Source: an uncultured Pelagibacteraceae bacterium
GTDB lineage: Bacteria; Pseudomonadota; Alphaproteobacteria; Pelagibacterales; Pelagibacteraceae
Length of the DNA: 61,466 nucleotides
Direction: 5' to 3'
NCBI GenBank assembly: GCA_902515625.1
Contig: CABXVD010000002.1
Location: forward strand, 1 to 61,466
Every line of letters starts with the position of its first letter. Position 1 is the first letter of the stretch. Below, piece by piece: positions 50,462-59,575 of this stretch. Both the position numbers and the translations under genes were made by a program. The notes under the pieces are model-generated. The model did no database searches. It was not told the origin of the DNA and was given only the letters and a program-made list of their open reading frames with translations.

Positions 50462-51166
50462 TTAACTAAATAATTGAAAAAATTTTTCAAAAAAACCCGT
50501 CTTTTTTATGCTTTTTTGAACTAAAGCAATTTCATTTTGATTGTGACCACTTTTCATTTTGAAAGCAATTATAGATAAATCTAAAGACTCTCCTTCAAAG
50601 AGATTTTTAATATATTTCTTTTCGAATAAACGATCTATTTTTATTTGATATTTTTCCAGTACATTGCTGATTTCTTTAATTAAAATATTAGGTGCTGAAA
50701 TAAAATTGACCTCAACACAAATGTGGTTACCAGCAACCTCTTCATCAAATGATGTGTAATTTATTCCATCTATTAAATATCTATTTACTACAAAGTGTAT
50801 AATTTTATTATTTTGATAATTTTCTTTAAATAAATCTTTTAGCTCAGCCAAAGAACTTTCTAAATAATGTTTGTTGATTTTTCCACCATAATTTTTTCTC
50901 TTTATTCCAATAGTACAGTTCAATATTTGATTATTTTCAATTACTAAAACAATAGTTTTTAAAAAACTTCCAATTAATTTTTCTATTTTAAAAATATGTT
51001 TATCAAGAAAGCTACTCAATAAATTATAATCAATTAGGCCTATATTTTTTTCCGTATGAATTTCTTCCTTATAAATATTTTTTAAATTTTTTTTATTTAA
51101 CAGGTAAATCTCATATTTGTCTTTTGAAATCATTAGATACACTTCAAAAGATAATTCTTCAGTCAT
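50462..51166 (-). CDS. ftsA: Truncated FtsA-like protein lacking the ATPase half
   Basis: Position after ftsQ; KIIHFVVNRYLIDGINYTSFDEEVAGNHICVEVNFISAPNILIKEISNVLEKYQIKIDRL resembles FtsA 1C region; C-terminal KKTGFFEKFFQLFS amphipathic tail. Confidence 0.7.
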   Translation of the reverse strand: MTEELSFEVYLMISKDKYEIYLLNKKNLKNIYKEEIHTEKNIGLIDYNLLSSFLDKHIFKIEKLIGSFLKTIVLVIENNQILNCTIGIKRKNYGGKINKHYLESSLAELKDLFKENYQNNKIIHFVVNRYLIDGINYTSFDEEVAGNHICVEVNFISAPNILIKEISNVLEKYQIKIDRLFEKKYIKNLFEGESLDLSIIAFKMKSGHNQNEIALVQKSIKKTGFFEKFFQLFS

Positions 51167-51830
51167 TTAAAATAATTTGATTTTTAATTCTTGCATCAAC
51201 TACTTTAATATCATTAAAATTATTATCATTTAAAAATTCAAAGGCTTGATCCAATGAAAGTTTAGCGTAGTCTTTTGATAATTTTAAAATTATATTATTC
51301 TTAAGCTCCACATCCCATCTCTTAGATGGAAAAAAATATAGATTCTTAATCTCACTTATTGAAAACTTTGAATTTTCAATTGTATTTGTAAATTCAATAA
51401 ACTCATCAATTTTTGGTTTACCAAATATAAATGGTAATTCTTTATCAGAAAATTTAATATCAGATAACTTTCCATTTGATCCTATAAGAAATATTTTTCC
51501 ATTATTATTAATTTTTGCTAAAAAGTCAGTTCTTTCAATTTTGATATCTAGAGCATAGGGATATTTTTTAAATACTTCATAACTTTCAACTAAACTATTG
51601 GCAGCTATTATTTTAGAAATTTCACTTCTGTTGAGAAAAAAAATATTTTTTAGATTCAGATCTTTAATACTTTCTAGAAGATTTATATTTTGGTTTTGGT
51701 TCAGTCCTGAAATTTGAATATTTTTAATTTTTTCAAATTGGGCTTTTGTTAACACGGTGTTATTAATTGAACCAACTATAAGAAATAGAAAAAAATAAAT
51801 TAAAATTTTTTTACCTTTTTTTTGATGCAT
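51159..51830 (-). CDS. ftsQ: Cell division protein FtsQ
   Basis: N-terminal TM, POTRA-like region, LVESYEVFKKYPYALDIKI; between ddl and ftsA. Confidence 0.8.
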   Translation of the reverse strand: MHQKKGKKILIYFFLFLIVGSINNTVLTKAQFEKIKNIQISGLNQNQNINLLESIKDLNLKNIFFLNRSEISKIIAANSLVESYEVFKKYPYALDIKIERTDFLAKINNNGKIFLIGSNGKLSDIKFSDKELPFIFGKPKIDEFIEFTNTIENSKFSISEIKNLYFFPSKRWDVELKNNIILKLSKDYAKLSLDQAFEFLNDNNFNDIKVVDARIKNQIILND

Positions 51831-52722
51831 CTTTTAATATCCACTCTATTAATTTAATAAAGCTCATTCCATGATGAGCAGCTATTTCGGGAACCAGTGA
51901 AAGTTTTGTCATTCCGGGCTGAGTATTAATCTCTAACAAATAAAACTTACCTTTAAAATATTTGAAGTCTGATCTAGTAACTCCCTTACATTTAATTATT
52001 TTATGTGCTTTATGGGCCAACTCTAATACTTCATTTAATTTTTTTTTAGGTAAATCAATTTTAATAATATGTTGCGTTTTGGCGTTAGTATTATATTTAG
52101 CTTGGTAATCGTAAAATTTTCTCTTAGGTTTCAATTCTATCGCTCCTAATTTTCTTTTTCCTAAGATTGCAACTTGTATTTCTCGACCTCCTATGAACTG
52201 TTCAATCATTATCTTTTTGTAATTTTTAAGGGACTTTAAAATTTTGAATATATTTTTCCTATTACAAATAAATACATTTACACTTGAGCCTTCATTTAAT
52301 GGTTTAACTACAACTGGAAATTTAAATTTGTTATTGATTAATTTAGCTAGTTGTGAATTTTTCTTATCAAATGAATATATAAAGAATTTTGGGGTATTAA
52401 TTTTATGTTTTATAAATAATTTTTTAGATATTTCTTTATCCATTGCTATTGCAGATGGAATTACACCTGAATGAGTGTATGGTATTTTAAACCTCTCAAG
52501 TATGGTTTGAATATAACCGTCTTCTCCATACTGTCCATGTAATGCATTGAAAATTACATGAGGATTAAATTTTTTGATAGTCTTTTCTAAATTATTATTT
52601 GGCTCAGAAATTTTTACATTATAAAAATTTTTTTTTAGCTCTTTTGCGACCTGTAAACCTGTGTCAAGACTAATTAATCTCTCTTTAGAAATCCCCCCTG
52701 ATATTATTAAAATTTTTTTCAA
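51811..52722 (-). CDS. ddl: D-alanine--D-alanine ligase
   Basis: ALHGQYGEDGYIQ, VVKPLNEGSSVNV, LLEINTQPGMT. Confidence 0.94.
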   Translation of the reverse strand: MKKILIISGGISKERLISLDTGLQVAKELKKNFYNVKISEPNNNLEKTIKKFNPHVIFNALHGQYGEDGYIQTILERFKIPYTHSGVIPSAIAMDKEISKKLFIKHKINTPKFFIYSFDKKNSQLAKLINNKFKFPVVVKPLNEGSSVNVFICNRKNIFKILKSLKNYKKIMIEQFIGGREIQVAILGKRKLGAIELKPKRKFYDYQAKYNTNAKTQHIIKIDLPKKKLNEVLELAHKAHKIIKCKGVTRSDFKYFKGKFYLLEINTQPGMTKLSLVPEIAAHHGMSFIKLIEWILKDASKKR

Positions 52723-52723
52723 A

Positions 52724-53659
52724 TTATTCTATTATCTTAATTTCTGTTTCAAGCTTAATCCCAGTTTTTTTAAAAACACAATCAGCTACAAATTTAATCA
52801 AATCTTTCATGTCATCAAATTTAGCATTACCTTTATTTACAAAGAAATTACAGTGCTTCTCTGAAATTGATGCATCTCCAAATGATTTTTCAAGAGGCAC
52901 TGACTCGCTTATCAATTGCCATACCTTTTTATCAGTTTGGTTAATTGGATTTTTAAACGTACTACCACTAGTTTTTATCCTCGTGGGTTGAGCTAGTTCC
53001 TTTTTTTTAATTAGTTTTTGAACTTCAGTCCTTATTTCAACTTTCTCTTTTTTATATCCTTTAAATGAAGCACTTAAAAATATTAGTTCATCAGATAATC
53101 CACTATCTCTATATTTAAAATCTATATCTTTAGCTGGAATAGTTAAAACTTTTCCCGATTTGTTTACTGCTTGAATAGAAATTAATATATCTTTAAATTC
53201 TCTATCAAAGCATCCTGAATTCATTTTGATACCACCACCAACCGTCCCTGGAATACATGATAAAAATTCAAAACCACCTAAACCATTTTCGATGGCAAAT
53301 TCTGACAGCGATTTATCACTTACGGCGCTACCTGCAATAATAATTTCATCAGATAATAAGGAAATATTATTAAAATTATTTAATAATTTTATTACAACAC
53401 CATCATAATCATTATCTGTGATTAATGTATTAGAACCTCCTCCTAAAATAAAAATTTTTTCTTTATTATTAATCTTTCTTAAAAACTTGATTAATTCTTT
53501 TAAATTTTTTGCTTTGTAATAAATCTTTGTTTTACCACCAATATTAAACCAGTTCTTTTTCTTCAAATCATAGTTTAATTTTAAATTTTCGTTAAATTCA
53601 GATGATAACTCTTTTAAATAATCACTCATTACAAAAATTTTGGCATTTCCCTCATCCAT
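52724..53659 (-). CDS. murB: UDP-N-acetylenolpyruvoylglucosamine reductase
   Basis: NWFNIGGKTKIY, LGGGSNTLITD, IPGTVGGGIKMNSGCF, GSTFKNP. Confidence 0.94.
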   Translation of the reverse strand: MDEGNAKIFVMSDYLKELSSEFNENLKLNYDLKKKNWFNIGGKTKIYYKAKNLKELIKFLRKINNKEKIFILGGGSNTLITDNDYDGVVIKLLNNFNNISLLSDEIIIAGSAVSDKSLSEFAIENGLGGFEFLSCIPGTVGGGIKMNSGCFDREFKDILISIQAVNKSGKVLTIPAKDIDFKYRDSGLSDELIFLSASFKGYKKEKVEIRTEVQKLIKKKELAQPTRIKTSGSTFKNPINQTDKKVWQLISESVPLEKSFGDASISEKHCNFFVNKGNAKFDDMKDLIKFVADCVFKKTGIKLETEIKIIE

Positions 53660-55023
53660 GATGAAATAGAACCAGCTCCCATGCCTATTACTATTTTGTC
53701 ACCATAGATATTATGTTTTATATATTTAGCTAATTGATATTTATCGTTTACTAGGAACAGTTTAACTTTAGATTTTTTAATTATGTCTTTTGCAAAATCA
53801 GAGTAACTAAAACCTAATTTGATTTTTTCACCTGCGGTATAAATTGGAAAAAGAATTACTTTGTCAGCATTTTTAAATGCAGAAGCAAATTCTAACTTTA
53901 AATCTTTCAATCTTGATATCCTGTGTGGTTGAAAAACACATATTTTTTCATAATTTGAATAAACTTTTTTTACTCCATTTAAAACTTCTTTAATTTCTGT
54001 TGGATGATGAGCATAATCATCAAAAAAATCAACGTTGTTAAAAGTAAAAATTTTATTGAATCTTCTTTGAACACCTTTAAAATTTTTAAGTCCATTTTTA
54101 ATATTCGAAATACTTAAACCAACAGTAAGTGCTAAGGCAGTTGCAGCTGTTGAATTTTTAATATTATGCAAACCTAACAAGGGAATTTTTATTTTTTTAA
54201 TCATTTTAATTTTCTTATTGGGTAATCTAACTTTCAAATCATATTCTGAATATTCTCTAAATTGTTTTATGTTTTTAATGCTAAAGTTAGACGTATGGTC
54301 TATTCCATAAGTATAAAAATTTTTATTTTTTAATTTTTTTATCAAACTTCTATTATTTTTGTTATCTAAACAAATAAATGATTTTCCAAAAGGTGGAACT
54401 TTGTTGACAAAATTTACAAAATATTTATTTAATTTATCCATTGATTGATAATAATCCATGTGCTCTCTATCAATATTTGTTATAATTGCGTATGTCGGAG
54501 GGGTATGAACAAAACTACCATCTGACTCATCAGCTTCTAATATTGACCATTCACTTTTACCAAGTTTTGCAGAATTATTTATAGAATTTATTACCCCTCC
54601 ATTAATAATAGTTGGATCTATTTTCGTTTCTTGAAAAATAGAAGCTATCAGAGATGTCGTAGTAGTCTTGCCGTGGGAACCAACCACAACTATATTTTTT
54701 GTTAAAGAAACAATATTTGCTAACATTTCGCCTCTTTTATAAATAGGGAGTTGTTTCTTCATAGCATCTAACAATTCTGGATTATTTTTTTTTATAGCTG
54801 AAGATACAACTAATATTGTTGCCTTATTTATATTTTGTTTTTTATGTCCGATTAAGATTTTTATTTTTTCTTTTTTAAGCCTTTCTATATTTTTATTAAT
54901 AGAGATATCGCTACCTTGGACCCTAAAACCTTTGCCTTTCATTATCAAAGCTAAACCACTCATACCAATACCGCCAATGCCAATAAAATGTATTAATTCA
55001 GTTTTTGCTAATTTAATTTTCAT
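53629..55023 (-). CDS. murC: UDP-N-acetylmuramate--L-alanine ligase
   Basis: IHFIGIGGIGMSGLA, VVGSHGKTTTTSLIAS, LEADESDGSF. Confidence 0.95.
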   Translation of the reverse strand: MKIKLAKTELIHFIGIGGIGMSGLALIMKGKGFRVQGSDISINKNIERLKKEKIKILIGHKKQNINKATILVVSSAIKKNNPELLDAMKKQLPIYKRGEMLANIVSLTKNIVVVGSHGKTTTTSLIASIFQETKIDPTIINGGVINSINNSAKLGKSEWSILEADESDGSFVHTPPTYAIITNIDREHMDYYQSMDKLNKYFVNFVNKVPPFGKSFICLDNKNNRSLIKKLKNKNFYTYGIDHTSNFSIKNIKQFREYSEYDLKVRLPNKKIKMIKKIKIPLLGLHNIKNSTAATALALTVGLSISNIKNGLKNFKGVQRRFNKIFTFNNVDFFDDYAHHPTEIKEVLNGVKKVYSNYEKICVFQPHRISRLKDLKLEFASAFKNADKVILFPIYTAGEKIKLGFSYSDFAKDIIKKSKVKLFLVNDKYQLAKYIKHNIYGDKIVIGMGAGSISSWMREMPKFL

Positions 55024-56080
55024 TTAAAATTGATAATAAATTTTGATTAACATTATTCCATGTATTTTGATAATTTAAATTTTCTAAATTCTTTTTTTTA
55101 AGCAAATATTCCTCTTTATTTTTAATTATTTTGAGCAAAAGATCTTCAAAATTTTGTTTGTCAAAATTTTTTTGATTTACAATCCAACAAGAGTTTTGAT
55201 CCTCATAAAATTTTGCGTTTTCATACTGATGGTTGTCCATAGAGGATGGGAGAGGGATAGAGATAAATGGGACTTTTAATAATGACAATTCTGCTAAACT
55301 TGAAGCACCACCCCTTGTAATACATAAATCAGATTTAATTAAAAGTTTATTGAGATCTTTTTCAAATACAAAAACATGGTGTTCAATTTTATTTTCTTTA
55401 TAAAAATTTATAAGAAAATTTTGATTATTATCGTTAGTTTGGTGAATAATTTTTATTTTTATACTTTTTGAAAGTTTAGCTAAAATTTGATGTAATAAAT
55501 TATCGAATATTTTGGCACCCTGACTACCCCCAATAATTGTAATAGTAAATAACTTTTTTTCTTCAATATTTGTTAATTCATCATAATATTTTTTTCTTAC
55601 CAAAGGTTTAAGAATTCTTAATTTGTTTTCAAATTTTTTAGGAAAATCAATAATATTATTTGAGTAAGAAATAATAATTTTTGAAAAATTTAAAAAAAAT
55701 TTATTTGCTCTACCAATAACCATATTTGGTTCAATTAAAAAAATTTTAATACTCAATAATTTTGCAGCAAAACATAAGGGTAAAGACATATATCCACCAG
55801 TTGAAATTAAAATTGAAATTTTTTCTTCTTTTAAAATACTTAAAGATTTTATTGTTAATAAAAATACTTTAAAAATTACAAAAGGAAAAAGAATAGAAAT
55901 TTTTAGTTTTGGAGTATCTACAATAAAAGGTTTATACTTCTCTGTTTCAAAATATTTTAAGCCTCTTTGATCACTTGAAATAAACATATCGTATTCAGTT
56001 TTTAAATGATCGTAAATTGTTAAAGCAGGTAATACATGTCCACCTGATCCACCTGTAGTAATCAAAATTTTTTTTTTCAT
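55013..56080 (-). CDS. murG: Undecaprenyl-PP-MurNAc-pentapeptide GlcNAc transferase
   Basis: TTGGSGGHVLPAL, GGSQGAKIFD, TRGGASSLAEL. Confidence 0.93.
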   Translation of the reverse strand: MKKKILITTGGSGGHVLPALTIYDHLKTEYDMFISSDQRGLKYFETEKYKPFIVDTPKLKISILFPFVIFKVFLLTIKSLSILKEEKISILISTGGYMSLPLCFAAKLLSIKIFLIEPNMVIGRANKFFLNFSKIIISYSNNIIDFPKKFENKLRILKPLVRKKYYDELTNIEEKKLFTITIIGGSQGAKIFDNLLHQILAKLSKSIKIKIIHQTNDNNQNFLINFYKENKIEHHVFVFEKDLNKLLIKSDLCITRGGASSLAELSLLKVPFISIPLPSSMDNHQYENAKFYEDQNSCWIVNQKNFDKQNFEDLLLKIIKNKEEYLLKKKNLENLNYQNTWNNVNQNLLSILNEN

Positions 56081-56083
56081 TAA

Positions 56084-57205
56084 TTAATTTATTTTTCTTT
56101 TAGTCAAATTTAATATAATGCCTGCTAAGATAGATGTACTTATAATCGACGATCCTCCATAACTTAAGAAAGGTAAAGTCATACCAGTCGTTGGAAATAA
56201 TCTAATATTTACCCCAATATGAATTGTTGCTTGCATCAATATTAAACTTATTGAACCAATTAATATTAATTTGATTTTATCATCTGTTTCAAAACTAATT
56301 TTTTTAAAGACCATATAAATGAAAATTAAAAACAATAATAAAATTAACATTATTGCCACCACTCCAAATTCTTCGGAAATTACAGAGATGATATAGTCTG
56401 TATGAGCCTCAGGAACTCTGTTTTTAAGTATCCCTTCTCCAATTCCTTTACCAAAAAAACCTCCACTAGTAATAGAGTCTATTGCTTTGTCAGATTGGAA
56501 GTTGTGAGTTCCAGTTTCCCTATCAAAGAAAGAGAGTATACGTCCCTTTATGTAGTCAAACTTAGGTATGTATATTATTAAATATGTTAGTAAAATTATT
56601 GCTAGGCAGAAAAATGCTATAAGAATAAATATATTAATTCCTGATGTAAAAATTAAAACAGACCAAGAGAAAACTACTAATAAAGTTTGCCCTATATCTG
56701 GCTGAACTATTAATAAAAGAGATATAATTGAGATAGTTAATGTCGTTAATATGAACTTAATCATTATATTAGTTTTTTCAGAACAAAAAATGGCTGCCAA
56801 AAAGACTATTAAAAACGGTTTTAGAAGTTCTATAGGTTGAAACCTTGGTAAAAAAAAGAGATCTATCCATCTCTTAGAGCCCTTGACCTCAACACCTATA
56901 ATTGGAACTAACACTAATGAAATTAAAGAAACAAAAAAAAGTACTATTGAATATTTAATTAATTTTTCTTTCTTAAAAGAAGAAAATATAAAAACAATAA
57001 ATATCCCAATAACAACATATATTAAGTGTTTAAAAAAAAAGAAGTAACTATTTGTGTTTAATTTATCAGAGGCTATTAAAGAAGTAGAGACTAAAGAAAA
57101 GAAGAGACCAATAATAAATAATAAACTAATTATAAAAAAAATAGATTTATCAATATTTTTCCACCACTGATAATAAAATTTATAAAGAAAACTATCTGTT
57201 CGCAT
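56084..57205 (-). CDS. ftsW: SEDS glycosyltransferase FtsW
   Basis: Multi-TM, GVEVKGSKRWIDL, VQPDIGQTLL, GMTLPFLSYGGSSI. Confidence 0.92.
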   Translation of the reverse strand: MRTDSFLYKFYYQWWKNIDKSIFFIISLLFIIGLFFSLVSTSLIASDKLNTNSYFFFFKHLIYVVIGIFIVFIFSSFKKEKLIKYSIVLFFVSLISLVLVPIIGVEVKGSKRWIDLFFLPRFQPIELLKPFLIVFLAAIFCSEKTNIMIKFILTTLTISIISLLLIVQPDIGQTLLVVFSWSVLIFTSGINIFILIAFFCLAIILLTYLIIYIPKFDYIKGRILSFFDRETGTHNFQSDKAIDSITSGGFFGKGIGEGILKNRVPEAHTDYIISVISEEFGVVAIMLILLLFLIFIYMVFKKISFETDDKIKLILIGSISLILMQATIHIGVNIRLFPTTGMTLPFLSYGGSSIISTSILAGIILNLTKRKIN

Positions 57206-58490
57206 TTACATATTTTTTTATTATTTGATTGAAATATGAACCTCTGTCCTCAAAATTTTTAAAATTATCAAATGATGCTCCAGACGGACTAAATAAAATT
57301 ATACTTTTTTCTCTTTTATTATATTTAATTTCTAAAAATATTTGATTAAGTGTATCTTTTAAATTTTTAAACGTTTTAATTGTTAATTTATTTTTAAGAT
57401 TTTTAATAAATTCTACTTGATGATTACCAAATATATAGCCCTTGAAATTTTTACATTGAAATTTAGTAAGATTAAACTTGTCTCCTTTTTTTGGTATACC
57501 ACACAAGATCCAGTAAACATTTTTAAGGTTTTTAAGAAGGTTCTCTGATGATGCCATGCTAGTAGATTTTGAATCGTTAATTATAGTTAAATATTTATTA
57601 TCAAAAATTATTTGTTGACGATATTTTAGTCCTTTAAATTTATTTATTGTTGATAGTAATTTTTTATTATTAAGATTTAAAATTTGGCATATTTTTAAAA
57701 CAAAAATTAAATTTTCTCTATTACCAGATGACATGAAATACTTATTTATTATTTTTTTAAAAATTGGAAGTTGGAGCGAAGTATCTATTTTAATAATTTT
57801 TTGTTTATATTTTTTGCTTCTCAATTTTTTGATGATAATAGGATCGTTTCTTTTTACAAAAGTTATAGATTGTGGAGTTTGTGAATCTAACAAACTAAAT
57901 TTAGCTTCTATATAATTTTTAAAATTTTTGTGCCTTTCAATGTGATCAGGTGTGATATTAAGAATTACTGCATATTTTGATTTAAAAATTTTACTATATT
58001 CAAGCTGATAAGAGGATGCTTCAATTACAAAAAAAGTTTTTTTTGAAATTTTTTTTTCTGATAGAATGGGATTACCAATATTTCCAACAAGTCTAGCATC
58101 TTTTTTGTGATCCCTTAAAACATCATATAAAAGTTTTGCGGTAGTAGATTTTCCGTTAGTGCCAGTGATCGTAACACTATCATTACTAAAAAATGAAAAA
58201 AATACGTCAAGATCTGTATAAACTTTAGAAGAATTTTGCTTTAGATATTTTGATAATTTACATTTGGAAAAGTCTATACCTGGGCTTATTATTATAAAAT
58301 CAAAATCACATTTAAGTATTTTGGTGAATGAAATACTTTTTTTATCAAATCTGAGATTATTTTGTGGATTGTCATCAAATAAGTTTATTTTAGCTTTTTG
58401 TCTTAAAAAATTATAAGTAGATATTCCACTTTTACCTAATCCATAAATTAATATTTTTTTTTTTAAAAAAATATTATTGATTTTGTTCAT
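57192..58490 (-). CDS. murD: UDP-N-acetylmuramoylalanine--D-glutamate ligase
   Basis: ILIYGLGKSGIST, TITGTNGKSTTAKLL, LSPSGASFDNFKNFEDRG; start at the TAATG overlap with mraY. Confidence 0.94.
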   Translation of the reverse strand: MNKINNIFLKKKILIYGLGKSGISTYNFLRQKAKINLFDDNPQNNLRFDKKSISFTKILKCDFDFIIISPGIDFSKCKLSKYLKQNSSKVYTDLDVFFSFFSNDSVTITGTNGKSTTAKLLYDVLRDHKKDARLVGNIGNPILSEKKISKKTFFVIEASSYQLEYSKIFKSKYAVILNITPDHIERHKNFKNYIEAKFSLLDSQTPQSITFVKRNDPIIIKKLRSKKYKQKIIKIDTSLQLPIFKKIINKYFMSSGNRENLIFVLKICQILNLNNKKLLSTINKFKGLKYRQQIIFDNKYLTIINDSKSTSMASSENLLKNLKNVYWILCGIPKKGDKFNLTKFQCKNFKGYIFGNHQVEFIKNLKNKLTIKTFKNLKDTLNQIFLEIKYNKREKSIILFSPSGASFDNFKNFEDRGSYFNQIIKKYVNANR

Positions 58491-59575
58491 TATCTTAACT
58501 TTAAAGTCGCTAATCCTATCATTGCTAAAATGATAGAGATGATCCAAAATCTTATTACCACTGTTGACTCAGGCCATCCTTTCTTCTCAAAGTGGTGATG
58601 AATTGGTGCCATTTTAAAAATTCGTTTTCCAGTTAGTTTAAAGGAAATAACTTGAACCATCACAGAAACTGCTTCAAGTACAAAAAGTCCACCTGTTATT
58701 GCAAGAACAATTTCATGTTTAGTTATTATTCCAACTGCTCCAAGGGATCCTCCTAAGGACAAGGATCCGGTATCTCCCATAAAAATTTTAGCTGGTGGAG
58801 CATTGAACCATAGAAAACCTAAACAAGATCCTATGATTGCTCCGCAGAAAATTGAGATTTCACCTGTGCCCTCTATGTATGGTATTTGTAAATAATCAGA
58901 AAAAACAATATTTCCAGTTACATAACTTATAAATGCAAAGCATCCTGCAACCAGAATAACTGGAACTGTCGCTAAACCATCTAAACCATCAGTTAAATTA
59001 ACTGCATTAGATGAACCAATTAAAACAAACACAGCGAATGGTATAAAGAACCATCCCAAATTAATAATTAAGTTTTTAAAGAATGGAAAATATAAGTTTG
59101 TTATGTTCTGACTCTCTACATAATAAATAAAAAAACAAACTCCTATAATTGCTAAAATAATCTGAGAAATTATTTTAAATTTTGATGAGACACCAGAAGA
59201 ATTACTGTGTTTAATTTTTTTATAATCATCTATAGCACCTAAAACACCAAACGAAATAGCAATATAAATACAAAAAAGAATATTTATATTTGTTAAGTCC
59301 CCCCAGCACAAAACTGAAACTAATAAACCTATTAATATAATTACACCGCCCATTGTTGGCGTTCCAATTTTTTTTACAATGTGCTCTTCAGGCCCATCAT
59401 CTCGAATAGGATTTAAAATTTTTTGGCTTGAAAAATACTTAATAAAAGGTCCACCAATAATTAGGACAATAGCTAATGATGTAAATAGAGACAATCCAGT
59501 CCTAAAAGTGATATATTTGAAAACATTCAAAAAACCAAACGTGTCAACTAAGTTAAGTAAAAATTGATAAAGCAT
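58490..59575 (-). CDS. mraY: Phospho-MurNAc-pentapeptide-transferase
   Basis: GTPTMGGVI, NLTDGLDGLA, FMGDTGSLSLGG, PIHHHFEKKGW. Confidence 0.96.
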   Translation of the reverse strand: MLYQFLLNLVDTFGFLNVFKYITFRTGLSLFTSLAIVLIIGGPFIKYFSSQKILNPIRDDGPEEHIVKKIGTPTMGGVIILIGLLVSVLCWGDLTNINILFCIYIAISFGVLGAIDDYKKIKHSNSSGVSSKFKIISQIILAIIGVCFFIYYVESQNITNLYFPFFKNLIINLGWFFIPFAVFVLIGSSNAVNLTDGLDGLATVPVILVAGCFAFISYVTGNIVFSDYLQIPYIEGTGEISIFCGAIIGSCLGFLWFNAPPAKIFMGDTGSLSLGGSLGAVGIITKHEIVLAITGGLFVLEAVSVMVQVISFKLTGKRIFKMAPIHHHFEKKGWPESTVVIRFWIISIILAMIGLATLKLR

